Shown: one piece after another, positions 27,901 through 41,157 of the stretch
Position numbering within the stretch: the first letter of the stretch is position 1
Layout: each line of letters opens with the position of its first letter
Source of the DNA: Aplysia californica
Taxonomy: Eukaryota; Mollusca; Gastropoda; Aplysiida; Aplysiidae
Reading direction: 5' to 3'
NCBI RefSeq assembly: GCF_000002075.1
Contig: NW_004797273.1
Span: 1-46,374 of the forward strand
DNA length: 46,374 bases
Notes under the pieces: model-generated
What the model saw: the letters and a program-made list of their open reading frames with translations, nothing else
What the model was told of the DNA's origin: nothing
Database searches by the model: none
Translations under genes and position numbers: made by a program

Positions 27901-30185
27901 CAAATGTTTAAGCGTCAGGCTTAGAGAGGTCATTCTATATATATATATTCATATTCCTGCGCTGCATGCTTTTGCAATAAACGAAAAATAGTAAGGAAGA
28001 ACTAGAACAATGTGAAAGGAGTGATCATCAATAAATTTCTTCCAGCCTATAAAAGATCCACAAGTTATGCACAGCCCAATTTACGCTCAACTCAAATAAA
28101 TCAACAACATTAAAAAAGGTCCATGGTCAATATACAAATGATTCTTTATGCCCATCTTAACAACTTTATGGCTTATGTACATGAAATGCACTTCCTTACT
28201 TAGTTCTTAACGAAAATAACCACGCCAGACAAACTTAAAATACTTAAAATAATTAGGAGAGAAATGTTAGACTATCTTTTTTTTTTGTCAGGACTCGTAG
28301 TCAACAGCATAATAGAATAAAGTCTTCCATTCATTTGGCTAACGTACTAAATAACACTCTGACAAAAGGGGTAAATTAAACATCCTTTTATACAGATTTA
28401 CACACATACAAACACGCGCACAGCAGCTACAGGAAATAAGTGTCAGGCAGCAACAATAGACAAATAAATGAACAAAGGTACATACATTTGCAACACGGAA
28501 TTTGTGAAAGACAGCATTTATACTCTGAAATAATTCTTTCCTTCTAAATAAATTAGATTTCTAAAATGCAGCCTTTTTAGGGAACTTTGTACCAATACAA
28601 GAACCAATATTCATCCAATACTATTATATGTAGTACATTTGTATCAACAATAATGTTGCCTTGAATAATATTGTATTGTACAAGCAGAAGATGGATAACT
28701 AAGGACATCACTGCAGTTACAATAGCTGTCATATCTGGTCAGGAAAACTTAACAAAACGTCAAAACAACTGGAGAATATAGTCAGGGTAGTTGATATTGT
28801 AGCAAATAATAAAAAACAAAACTGATGAAGATATTATGAGTCTGATGTCATCAAAAACACGCTCATTATGTCATGGCAAGCTGTAATCATACCACTGATA
28901 TTTCTCACAGAGTAAAATGTCAGGATGGCAGTCATTATGCCTTCTTTTTGAAAGTCTTACAGTAAACACACATCAAAGTGGAGGAGAGGAAACAGTTGTG
29001 CATGAGTTATAGAGAGTGGAAGGAATTATAAGTTTTGTATCCTTTTCATTCATACTTAACATCCCACACACAGAATGGAACAACAGGTACAGAAAGAGAA
29101 AGGTGCATATATAAAGGGGACAAACGCACATCAATTAATAAAATAGCTGTAAGAAAAAACCTAAAGCTAAAAACAGAACCAAAAAAAATAAATAAATAAC
29201 CCAACTCAGTGATAAGATCAAACTACAACAGCTAACACAGTCAGTAGCAGGATAGTCGTGTGAACGCCATATTTGATTGAAGTTAAGTTATAAAACATTG
29301 AAGTATAAAAATAACCCACATATAGACAAATTTAGTAATAAAATGGAGTCATGACAACAAAGCTTCCACAAGAGAGACAGAGGGAGCGACCAATAGTCTA
29401 GGTATTATGAACAATTTTCACTATGTAAATGCTGTGTGATCACTGGGGGGCTGGCACAGTATGCTTCAATTGTGATGATGACGTGCGACTAAGCAGCAGC
29501 CTCATGAATTCACTTGGTGAGTGACAAGACACAAAAGCAATAGAAAGTTGACCAAAACGATCACTGTATGCATGTGCCCAACCTAAGGCTGTCTTGCAAA
29601 TATGAATGAAAGCCAGACAAAGAGCAGACGTACACCGATAATTTCAGTATTCCCAGAGTGCCGAGCCAGAAATTGATTTAAATCTTAGAAAGGTTAAATA
29701 CTGGACAACACATTGGAATCTTTTTAACATCTACAAATAAACTAGATCTACTGTGACCTTCATTGACATGTCAACTAACTTACTCAATGGTGACAACATG
29801 TTCAAACAGAACACAGAAAACTTTACTTCTAGGTTCATACCTTTTACAGTATAACCAAAAACAGAAAAACGATGTTACAACTTTCAACAATTTTCATAAT
29901 TGTTTATTTATATCACTTGAAACTTTAAAATATTTTCTAACGCAAACATTGAAAGATATCCCAGCCATGAGCTGTCAGTACGTCCCTCTTGCAGTCAAGA
30001 AAGCAAGCAGTGTGTGTTTTCCATATTCACTGTGAAACAGGCTCTGTCTTGTCACTTGTCCGAACGAATCCAGAGTGCTCTTGTGGAACCTTTGCCTTTT
30101 GGAACATGGAAAATGGGCATAGAAGGGAGAAGAGATGATGATGGGCAGGGGGGAAGGGGAAGGGGAGGACAAGGAGCACAGCCAC
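24950..30185 (-). other. Repeat-poor region, possible long 3' UTR of calcineurin B
   Basis: No SINE, TIR element or coding homology was found in about 5.2 kb, in contrast to both sides. Many AATAAA signals exist on the - strand (for example + strand TTTATT near 29904, 27513, 26580 and 25068). The end of the transcript cannot be set from sequence alone. Confidence 0.35.
27481..27591. repeat. Tandem duplication of about 55 bp
   Basis: GAATGAAATTCAAAGGTC starts two near-identical units at 27481 and 27539. Each contains an AATAAA on the - strand, so a polyadenylation signal has been duplicated. Confidence 0.85.
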
Positions 30186-30233
30186 TTACACATCCACAAC
30201 CATTTTCTTGTGAACATCCATGTTGCCTACCAC
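30186..30233 (-). CDS. PPP3R1: Calcineurin B exon 6 (residues 156-170, stop)
   Basis: Acceptor TTTCAG then [15 protein letters not shown] and TAA. Phase 0 with exon 5. Confidence 0.96.
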   Translation of the reverse strand: MVGNMDVHKKMVVDV

Positions 30234-31607
30234 CTGAAACAAAACCAAAAAAAATACAAGATGTAAAAATTCACAAATGCCAATTTCAGTACAGCAAAGC
30301 ATGCTCTAACAGCCTCTTGTCCAAGACAATCACTTATATAATTTATTAATGACCACTTCTCACTTCCCCTCATGCATTTTTTCTATATACAATGAATCTA
30401 TCCTGAGACATCCACCTACACTGTGTCTTTTCTCCTCCACAATGGGTGGCTGTCTTGGATGATTCTGACGGTAGTCTGTACGCCTGTTCTTTCAACTAAT
30501 GACATGTTTATTGCCAGAGAAAAGCACTTAGGAGGCAGAGGTCATACATCAACCACTTCCTCATTTATCCCCATCCAGCCCTCTCACATACAGTGCTTCC
30601 ACCAGCTGAAGCTGAAAAGTAAGGAAAATTCTGCCAGGGTCAGAGGCCCCCAGCAGGGTACAGGGACAGCGTCCCGGTGGGGGTTCAGGGGGTGAAGCCC
30701 CCGAAGAAATTGAAATTTAGTGTTTTTAGAGGGTTGAAAATGGCATTTTGGAGCCTGTTTGAAGATATTGCCTACAGCCCATAACAGTTATTTTTTCACA
30801 AACATTTTGTCTTGTTTGATTTCATCACCAACATATCTTTCCATTGCTGGCAATGTTTAAAAACAGGTTCCCCTTTCATTGCTACTATAATTCAATTAAT
30901 TTGTCGTCGCACCATTGATAGTAAGCAAACTTGGGAATAATGAATAGATGTACCTTCAAAATACAGTTGTGAAGCGTATACAGTAGTCTCCGCCTAAACG
31001 CACGCTCCGCTCAAATGCACGCTTTCGTCATCTGACGGGTTTTTTACTATATAATTTAGACGTACAAGTGCACAGTCACTACCTCTAAACGCACGCACCG
31101 ATCCGCGGAACACGCTGCTGACAGGTAAAGCTTGACTAAGGGAAATTTTCACTACGACTACTGTACGATCTGCACAGCTTGCATAAGACAAGCCTGGAAA
31201 ACCGGATAGTTGGCGAGACTGCCCCTTACGCCGAACAAAAAGAGTGATGGACAGCTTTTTCACACCCAACTCTCCACAGACACATAGGCTAGGACTGGTC
31301 GGTGCAATATTGGGGGGTTGGGAGACTGAAACGTTATTTGATTGGTCCCTGGAAATGCATCTCTTTGAGAGAATGTTTCTGACTGTTGTTTGGGTGACTG
31401 CGGGTTGGCTAATGTTTAGTTACGACCTAAGCCTATGATGCGAAACGCGCGTGAATGCTCGTTAATGAATTTACCGTCGCGGGTGGTCGCTTGGAAAGCC
31501 AAGTGGCTGGGCTGTCATCTCTATGACTATCACCAACAATTTCTTTTTAGGCTATTGATTCCCGCCATTTTAAGGTGCATTCAGGGGCCTTTCTTAACCG
31601 GGGGTTT

Positions 31608-31640
<33 letters not shown>

Positions 31641-34600
31641 ACACACCCATTCAACGCCTTTGCAGTCTTAACCTCAGTCGGGGAATCTTTTACAAAACAA
31701 ACACATGTCGTCACATTATCAGCCCAAAGTGACTCCCACCCCAAAGGGAGGTAACTAGAATATCAAGGCAATGAGATGACTGTGTCCCTTCCTCCCTTTG
31801 CTAAGGTTCATGTAAACGCACACTCCGTATAAACAAACGCTAAGGAGCCCTCCCGAGCACCATACGTTTAGGCGGAGACTACTGTACCCAAATTTTTTTC
31901 AAAATTTTCACGTCTGAATGTCGCCTGTCACAACCTCGGAACACCGCTTCGAATTATTCTTGATTTTACCTACGGCTGGATTGGGCCGATCGCCCGACTT
32001 GATCGCCTGAAACTGAAACCGAGTCGGGCGATCAGCCGATCCCATCCGTAGTGGGCACGCCTGTATCAGCATATATTTCTTTCATCGCGGCCCTTATATT
32101 GCGTTCACGTGCCGAAGAATCTTCGCATTGATAATTTCTCTAGATATAGACAAATTTGCAAAAAAAGTTTCTATCTGACAGTAATTTTCTGTCTAAGATC
32201 ACAAGTGAATTTACATGATCAACACGCAGATTTTCCAGCAGCGGCAACAATCCGAAGATAGACAGAAGGAGTGAGTGAATGATAGAAAGAAGGAAATTGG
32301 CACAAAAGGTTCGCCAGATTTTGATCCATCTGCAGGTTAAAAAAAGTACTGCCGGCCACCCTGCGGAGACACCCTCAAAGCTCACGGGATGTCCCTCCTA
32401 CAGGCCACTCGTCTTGCTGCAGACAGACGCCTGTGTCTCCCCGCGACACCCCCCAGTACAAGCGGAAGAAAAAAGTAAAGTAAAAGTAAAGCTCTCCCAA
32501 CGTAATTTTTGCAAAGGAAGCAGAGGGGCTCTGTACGAAATGTGTAAAAAAACCTCAAAGTAAGCATCTTGTACAGTTGTTTTGACAAAGACACAATAAA
32601 AACAAGGAAGCATTAGCGACCTGATGTATTCATAATATGGATTAAGAAATAGTGCAACTCACAATACACTTCAAAATGATCAGCTCCATAGAGAATGGCT
32701 ATAATCAAAATCAAAACAAGTTGATGCTCTGCACTATAACACTTGTATATATATTTTGTACTTACATCACAAAATTCTTCAAATGAGATCTTTCCATCTC
32801 CATCTGCATCTGCATGGATGATTGTCTTGTCCACGATCTGCTGCAGCTGGGTGTCCCTCAAGTTGTTCCCCACCATCATTTTCAGCACCTGGAACAGCTC
32901 GCCGTTGGAAATGTACCCGTCTTTATCCATGTCGTAGATCTTGAAGGCAACTGTTGACACACAAAAAAAGGTAAAGATAGTGCCTTAAAGTTTCAAATAC
33001 CGATCAAAATGAGAGCTGACATACTTGTGTCCTGTTGCATTCGACACAACAAAAAACAGTTTGAATATACAGAGCAAATGCATGTCCACTCATTTTGCTT
33101 CAGCTAATAGTCATACTTTGGATTGTTAGTCAGAAATCTCTCCTTCATTAAAAAAATCTGTGTGAAGACAGCCTCCTGAATGTCCTTCTAGTGGTAAGGC
33201 TACCAGACTCAATATTTTAAGATAGCTGGTTCAGGGGACAGAGGCTCTGATAAGTCTGGCGTGTCCATGAGAAAGACACTTTACAAAAAAAAATTTAATT
33301 TAGTTTGGTCTTATAGGCGATGGATGTTAATTTCGGAGGTCTCACCTCTTAAACCACCTTATGACATAGCAAGGGGCATTAAACCTATACAAATTTGCAA
33401 AGTTCTTACTGGAGCAAACAGATTATTTCTTCAGACGCTGACATTTTTACAGTTGCACTACATTGTAACATTACAAGAGATTATCTGTTATATATCCAAC
33501 TGCTCAAATCTACATTTTGTATTAAAATGTTTAACATAATCAGTTCCTCAAAACAAAAACAGCAGCAGCAGCAGTAAATAACACACCCAAGAACCCAACA
33601 ACCATCCACAGAAATGTTTAAGTTACAGTTCATTAAGTCATAAACTCCATACACATATCGACAGCTTTGCGTAGTAAGACTCTGCCATGCGCTGTTTTTA
33701 AAAGTGAAGTATGACAGTCTTACACTGTGCTGTCAATATGTATTTTGACACCGATATCATTTAAGTTAAATCTTTCACAAAACACCATTTTTTGTTTTCT
33801 TTTTAAGGGGACTCGCGGTTCGGTTCTAGGGCCTCAGGGACTGATTCTCACTCACTCAGAGCACTTTTTTTTTCTTTTGGCATTTTCCTATCCCTCATTT
33901 AGTCTAGATTATATAGACCCTAGTAGCTGAGTGAGCAACATTAATAGAATTTAATTTTATTGGATTCTACGTTGTGAACAAACATTTCCGATGTTTAACC
34001 CGTTTTTCCTAAAACACACAGTTTCCCCACTTTTTGCTTGCAAATGTCTTTTTTTCTCTCCAATTTTTAAATTTCCATTACTTGAAATTTGGCCTGTAGT
34101 TAGAGAAATGCTTTGTACTTGTAGTCAGCTGGTTAGTTTTTAACATTTTGCTTTAGAATTTGTTTTACAATTTTTTTCATGCCAAAAATATTTTTTAAAG
34201 ATCAAATTCCATATCCCCATCTTTGAGAATAATTTTGGATACTTTATATGTATAGTATCAAAAATCAAAATAGCCAGCAGCAACCACCTATTCATTTGAG
34301 ACATTTTGCAAGTTACAGAATTTTTAAAAGTTAAAAACTATAGAAATGGTGAAGAAAAAAAATAATTCTATCCAATTTTCAAGATGGCCACCATCTCCAT
34401 AGCAACGGCTTAGTAATTGAGTGTGTCAACAGCAGAATATGAATCTTTTGTTTCATACTTACTGACTGTGACAAAAAGTGTTTCAGTTTGTCTTTAGTTA
34501 AAAAATGTAGTCCCGTAAGTATCGAACCCCCTTAAATAAATCATTCAGTTATTTAGGTTACTATGAAAATTCACAGGCTCCTCAAACCAGGATATGATAT

Positions 34601-37600
34601 GTCAAGTCCACACAATAATCACCACCTTTCGGTGAAGTAACTCTAAATCAGATATGGTCCTGGTTGCAGACATACCACAGCCATATCAAAACTGTCCGTT
34701 CAGATCCCAACGAAGCAAAAACAAAAAAATATAAATTTACATTCCAATATAATGGTTCTGTATACAATATTTCATTGACTCGTTATTTCAAAACACTTTT
34801 TTATTTTTTAAAATGTTTTCAAATAATGACTGGAGAAAGTAAAGAGTTCTACCAATTTCTAAAAATTTTCCTTTCAATGAACAACAGCACTGGTAGCTAA
34901 GCTTACACTAGGCATGCATGAAAGTAACTTTTTTTAATATAAAAAAAAATCAATATTTCTCACTTGCATCTGCAGCTGCTCCTAACTCAAAGCTCCTTAA
35001 ACACCAGGTGGAGATATCAACCAACCCTTCCCCTCTACCAGCTTAAGCTACTACCAACAAGTCATCTCTATAAGATCCTAGCAGCCTATTCACAACAGCT
35101 CAACATACTGGCTGTGCTTTGAAAAAAAAAAACGAAAGGCTCTAGAAGGCAAATCTTCAATCAATACTGGTCCATCTGACACAGAAATCCACGGGAACTC
35201 AACAGCTGGACACTGCTACACTTCATGCTGACAGTAAGGCTTATCACACGCACACCAGGCATACCAAGAACATTTCCAGCCCCGCTTTAGTCCACAATAT
35301 TCTTTGTATTTATTATCCTCCCTTATTAATTCATTTACATTTTTTAAGTTAAAAAAAAAATAGACATCACAAAAGAACTTTTAAAGTGTATACAAATGTT
35401 TTATCATTACCTCTTTTCTTTAAATAAGCATTAAATATCCCATAACAATGATTTTAGTTTTTACCCAGTCTGTTGGTACTGTTTGTGGACAACATGCTTG
35501 CATAAAGACTGGAAATTAAAGCTTGAAAATTTTGTACACATTTTAAAATAATTATATGAACTTTCTCTGATTACATAAAATTTTACAAGCAGTAATTTCC
35601 ACTTTTCATAAAAATCGTACTTAAATATTTGAGAGGCACCACAAGCAAACCAAAATGAAAGAAACAAAAAGACCAAATACTATAACAAATGACAAAACCC
35701 TGTATAATATACACAATATTTATTAAATGAAGGATTATATTTTGATTTACATCTAAAAGAAAAGGAATTAATAAAATTGGCTCAGATTTGAGTTGAAAAA
35801 CACATGACATACAATGAACACACATCCCTAGACAGTAAGCAAGACGGTATTGGCACAGGCAGAACGCACAGCAGGGGGATATATTCTCACAAATTGTATT
35901 GCAATAGTAAGAAAAAAACCTTGTAGCTCTTTCACACTGGTGTCAAACTCAAGGACCGCAAGCCGTATTTGGCCTGGCAAACAATTATATCCAGCCTGAA
36001 CCAGAATTTTAGACAAACCATCCACAGAATCTATCTACAACACACAGAAACGAACTTGCTGCCCAGAACAGATGCCAAATGTCCAGCTCAAATAATCCAG
36101 TTCAGCCTGCTATTTTAAGTGTAATTTGAGTCTGCTCTGTAGATAACATTGATACTTACATCGCAACTTGGATTCCTTGTCCCCTTTTACGCTGAATTGT
36201 GAGATGCCTTCAATGAATTCTGCAGACAAAGAGGTAAATCAAAACAATTGTGAGATATCATGTTCATCTGGTTAATTAAATACATATTTAGCACAACATC
36301 CTTCAAAAACGATTCTTATAAAAAGCTTTATACATATACTCAGACAAACATTTAAGCAACAGATGTTGACCATTACCTGGAATTAAAAATAAACTGCTCA
36401 AACCAGAACGCAAATTTTACTTTCAAACAAAGGAAAGTAAAAACATCATGGAGGATGTGACAACTTTCTTCTGGACTTACACATATATTTCTAGAAGGCC
36501 GGTGTCTCTGGCTGGGACAATTATCCACTTTAACAAGGACTTTGGGGATCCATATTTGCTACAATAAGTGCATGGCCTGAAGGGGACTCGACAGGCACAT
36601 GGCACATCGACTAACCTTTGCACTCCAGAATCGATGGCTGGCATGCCCTCACACAAAAGCTCTAATTTTGTTTTTCAATAAAAGATCTAAGTCATCCGAA
36701 AGAGATGGAATGAAAGTTAGCTTTCTTAGAAACACATAGAAACCATTGTCCTATTATTACATTCAACTAGTGGAATTGAATGGGTGGGAAAAAAAAACAA
36801 TCTTGAAAAAAAAATGTCCTTCTCTCTGCTTGTCTTTCAACAATCTCTAAGTAGAGGTTTAAGTATCATCTACTAATTAATCGGGAATGCTAAAATATTC
36901 TAGACCTATGACATTTTTTAAAATTAAAAAAGAAAGATACATGAATCACAAAATCAAGCACCACTAACCTTTAAAGTCTACCTCTCCATTCCCATCAGTG
37001 TCAAATATATCAATTACTCTTTGCACCAAAGGGTTTTGATGTAATTCTGGTAATGACATAAACTCATCAATACTGAGGGCCCCAGAATTGTCCAAGTCCA
37101 ATTTTCTAAATCGCTTGCCCAGCCGCTTGATCTCATCCATATCAACTGTGAATGAAATATATATATATATTATTATATGTGGAAATAAAAAACATCTTCA
37201 TTTTTTTAAATGAATAAAATCAATATGCTCATGCTGCAATCTTACCAAGAAATTTAAGCTATCACAGTCCAAGATTTTGCTAAAAAAAATAAAAAAATCA
37301 ACAACAGCAAAAGTATCCGTTCAGTTATCAAACCCAGGAAACCACAAAGAAGTATCCATTTATGGGACAAAATGCAGATCAAAACGGATAACTTCATCCA
37401 TAAATAGGTACAGTTTTTGACTGACATTTAAAAAAAAAAGAAAAATACAACAAAATTTTATGTCATTCTTCTCACGGTGTTCTCATTTGAAGTACCCCAA
37501 TTCCATATATTTAATTTACATATAAACTCAAATTCAACCTGCATCGGTCGCATACTTACAAATAATACTAACTGACCCAACATGCCCTTTCATTAAAACA

Positions 37601-40600
37601 CTACTTCAAAAGCTTTAGAATGTACCTATGTGACAAAACACACACAAACAAAACAATAATTCCCTAACAAAATAAGATCAAGTATAAAAATTTGTTCAAA
37701 AAGAAAAAAATACACGTATACATTCAAAGCCACTCACATGTGGAACAGAGTTCCATTGGAAGGCTGCTTTCGTTGCCCTTTGGAAGGAAAAGATGCAAAA
37801 TATCAATTAGACTTGAGTGCATTCAAACATATGGTCGCTTTTAAGGACAAGGGGGCTAACCCATATTTCGGGGCTTTCCGGAAATCTTGACCTACACAAA
37901 AAGTGTGTATTGCCCTACCTAGAGGAGAAGTTTGGTTTCATTGGTGTGTATATATATTTGTCTGGTTATAAAGAAAACTGTCCTTGTCTTTTAAAGAAAC
38001 TGAACAAGGGACAGAAACTTTACCTTCGATTTTCTCAAAACAGCATTTTTCAGGATAACCCCTTTGTGCTTAAAAGCAACCATATAAGCCTGTAAAGAAA
38101 ACTATTTATGCTTTCCTTACTCAAACACAATTACCAATTACTTTGTCTGCCACTTACAGCAACAAAACATATCTTATTTATACAGTTTGTAGTCATTCAT
38201 ATGAAGAAATGAAATTGTAAAACTTGCACTTGTACGGTAGCCAGTCTAAAAATGACTGTCCTTTGCAGCTGAGTAGGCCTACCTCACCCAAATCCCTATT
38301 CCCAATATCTCAGAACATGTGGCAAAATCATACCCAAAACTGCTGACCTCAAATTACCCAACACCAAAATATATACTTGGGACAATATCTCCTTGAGGCC
38401 ACAGGCAATTTTAAACCATATAAAAACCATTTTACACTTTACTTTTCTGTCACAAAAGATCCACTGATAATCTCAACTCCTTTTTGATTCTTTCATTGCA
38501 GACATGTTTGAATATCAAACATAAAGATAAAGTAAAGCATCATGACCATAGATTGTTGGAACCTCCACACCCCGAACACAGCTTCAGAATTAGAGAATTG
38601 GCACTCATAAACCTGTTCTTTCCATACTGATGACAATAAAAGGGCTTCCAGGAGCAATTCTGTCAAGTGTGTCGTCATGTATTGAATGACAATGCTACTA
38701 ATAAAACCATGTGAAAAGCAAAATATTATATTAGTATCAGACAAAGAGAAACCAAAATTTGTTTTTCTCTCTTTGCAAATCTCTATAAAAGTATGAGCAT
38801 GAATCAATTCTAGTTTTTACATGATGCACGTCAGTTTCTGAACAAAATAATCAATTCAGTTGATCAGTGTTTCCAACAAAGCAGAAGGTAAAAGTAAGGA
38901 AAATTCTGTTTCGGTTCTGGGTAAAGCTCTTGAAGAAATTGAAATTAAGTGATTTTAGAGAATTGAAAATGACATAGGAGCCAGTGTGAATAGATTTTTA
39001 ACAACCCATGACACTTATTTTTTCACCAAGACTAATAAATTATCTGTCCCTTGCTGGCAATTTTTTAAAGAAAGTTCCATTTTGACATTGCCACTATAAT
39101 TCATGTTGTCATCGCACCATTGACAGAAAGAGGCAACTCCAGGCCAGGAACATTAACCTTGACGATGCAGCCACCCAGCGCGTACCCTAATCTTCCACCT
39201 TCCATTCATATGTCAAATGTCACAACCTTAGAGCAACACTTTCAATTTTTCTTGATTTCAGCCAGGGATGCCACTCAACTTTTTTTTAAATAGCTGAAAA
39301 TCCATGTGCCACAGTCTCGCTAACATATATGAATATCAATTTGAAATCCAAAGGGTATACATAGAGTGGGTTTTTATTTTATTAATTTTTTTTTCCAACT
39401 ATAGATTCTATCTCGATCCCAATAACGGAATAGCCGATCAGGATCAAAATACCGAAAAAAAGCGAAAAAGTGGCATCCCTGTTAGCTTTAGTTTTAGCAT
39501 CAATTTCTTTCATCGTGGCCTTTATCATGCACTCGTACAATCCTCACAATGGCAAATTCTCTGGATCTTGACAGATTTGAAAAAAGTTCTGATAGCGATT
39601 TTTTTTTCTAAAAAATCACCTATCAAGTTCCCTGATCAATGCATTTATTCTTACCAGCTGCAGCGAAGACCCCTAGACAAACAGTAAGAATGAATGAATC
39701 ATGTAAGAAGGGAGGAAATTGGCACCAAAATTTTGCGGTATCTTGAAAAGCCAGATCTTGACCAATTTACAGATGAAAATATATTGCCCACCGACCCTTA
39801 ATGAATCTATAAAGGGATAATGGCTGAGTGCAAGAAATGTTCAATACGGCAGGCTTCTAATTTAACTTGATGCAGATCCTGAACTTATCCGGTCCGAGAC
39901 GATACGGAGGCAAACAGATCGTCAACTACGAAATATCTGTAGCCCTACACTATTGCACTTTTTACAAAAGAGAAGTGATAATGATGTGGGGATAGGAAGT
40001 ACTGACTATAATAATCTCCGAGGCAATGGCAATGTCAAACTCAGGCAGCCTATGCCTATTCATTCATTTCATGAATGCTAGGTCAAACCAACAGGCGTGC
40101 GTAAATTTTGTGTTTACAACAACATTGCTTGGTGCTGGATATGATCTCTGCACCAAGTTTCTCAGTCTACAGAGGTCAGTGTTATTTCTTCTTTAAATTT
40201 CAGGTCAAATTTGTTGGAAGAGCAAAGGCAAGAGTATAGTCGTCGTAGAGCACTGACTACCATTATGATTATTATTGCGAAGTGACCATTTCTCCGAACG
40301 CTGGGGAAAATAAACTTGACCTCTATTTCCCCTAACAGTTTCCGTTCTCGAGATTTTTTGGGTTATTTGCGAGAGTTTGGCATCATCTTTCATTCTGCCA
40401 TTCTGCGAGGACTGGGAAGAAGCATTTTTTTCATCGCATTCAATTTCTAGAGCTAGAGATTTTTAGATGGTTCAATATTCAGATACATTTCAATTGCGGT
40501 TGGGGCAACGTTCCCGGACTATACTTTATTGGAAAATGCCTTCAAAATGGACTGCCAGAAAACAAGACTGCTCGAATTTGGCAGTAACTTATTTTGCATT

Positions 40601-40914
40601 TAATAGTCACCCCTAAAGCAAAAACTAAATCACAAAAAAATCCCTAAACGCCCCCCTCCCCGTTCACACCTTAGACACACACACACAGAGGACAAGTTTA
40701 TTTTCCCCGAGCCTTCAGAGAAATATCTTGGAGCCGGCCTTAATTGACCCAGTCCCAAGCCCAAAATGGCAAACGAAGTGTATACAGACCCGGTAACCAG
40801 GAACAAAGTCACGAAGTATACAGAATACAGACCCGGTAGGGGAACTCTTCTGTGATTTCGGAAAGTTTCAGCGCCCAGACCCGGTAGTGTGTTTGTGTGT
40901 GTGTGTGTGTGTGT

Positions 40915-40972
<58 letters not shown>

Positions 40973-41114
40973 GAGAGAGAGAGAGAGAGAGAGAGAAAGA
41001 AAGACAGAGAGAGGGAGAGAGAGAGAGAAGCTAGCAAAATGTATATATATATGACATGCCCCAGTTGACAGGAGGGAACAAGAGAAAAGATAGAAAGGGA
41101 AGGCGAACGATAAA

Positions 41115-41157
<43 letters not shown>

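Larger units (their letters stand above)
30590..32390. repeat. Intronic repeat copy 1, split by a DNA transposon
   Basis: Flanks of the 30981-31884 element align with 38885-39800: AAAGTAAGGAAAATTCTG, GAAGAAATTGAAAT, TTATTTTTTCAC, CGCACCATTGA, then after the insertion GTCACAACCT, TTTCTTTCATCG and GGAGGAAATTGGCAC-like blocks. About 0.9 kb without the insertion. The family is unknown. Confidence 0.7.

Noticed and set aside
30014-30349. + strand open frame over the calcineurin B last exon
   Set aside because: Shadow frame. The - strand exon with HKKMVVDV and correct splice phase explains this sequence.
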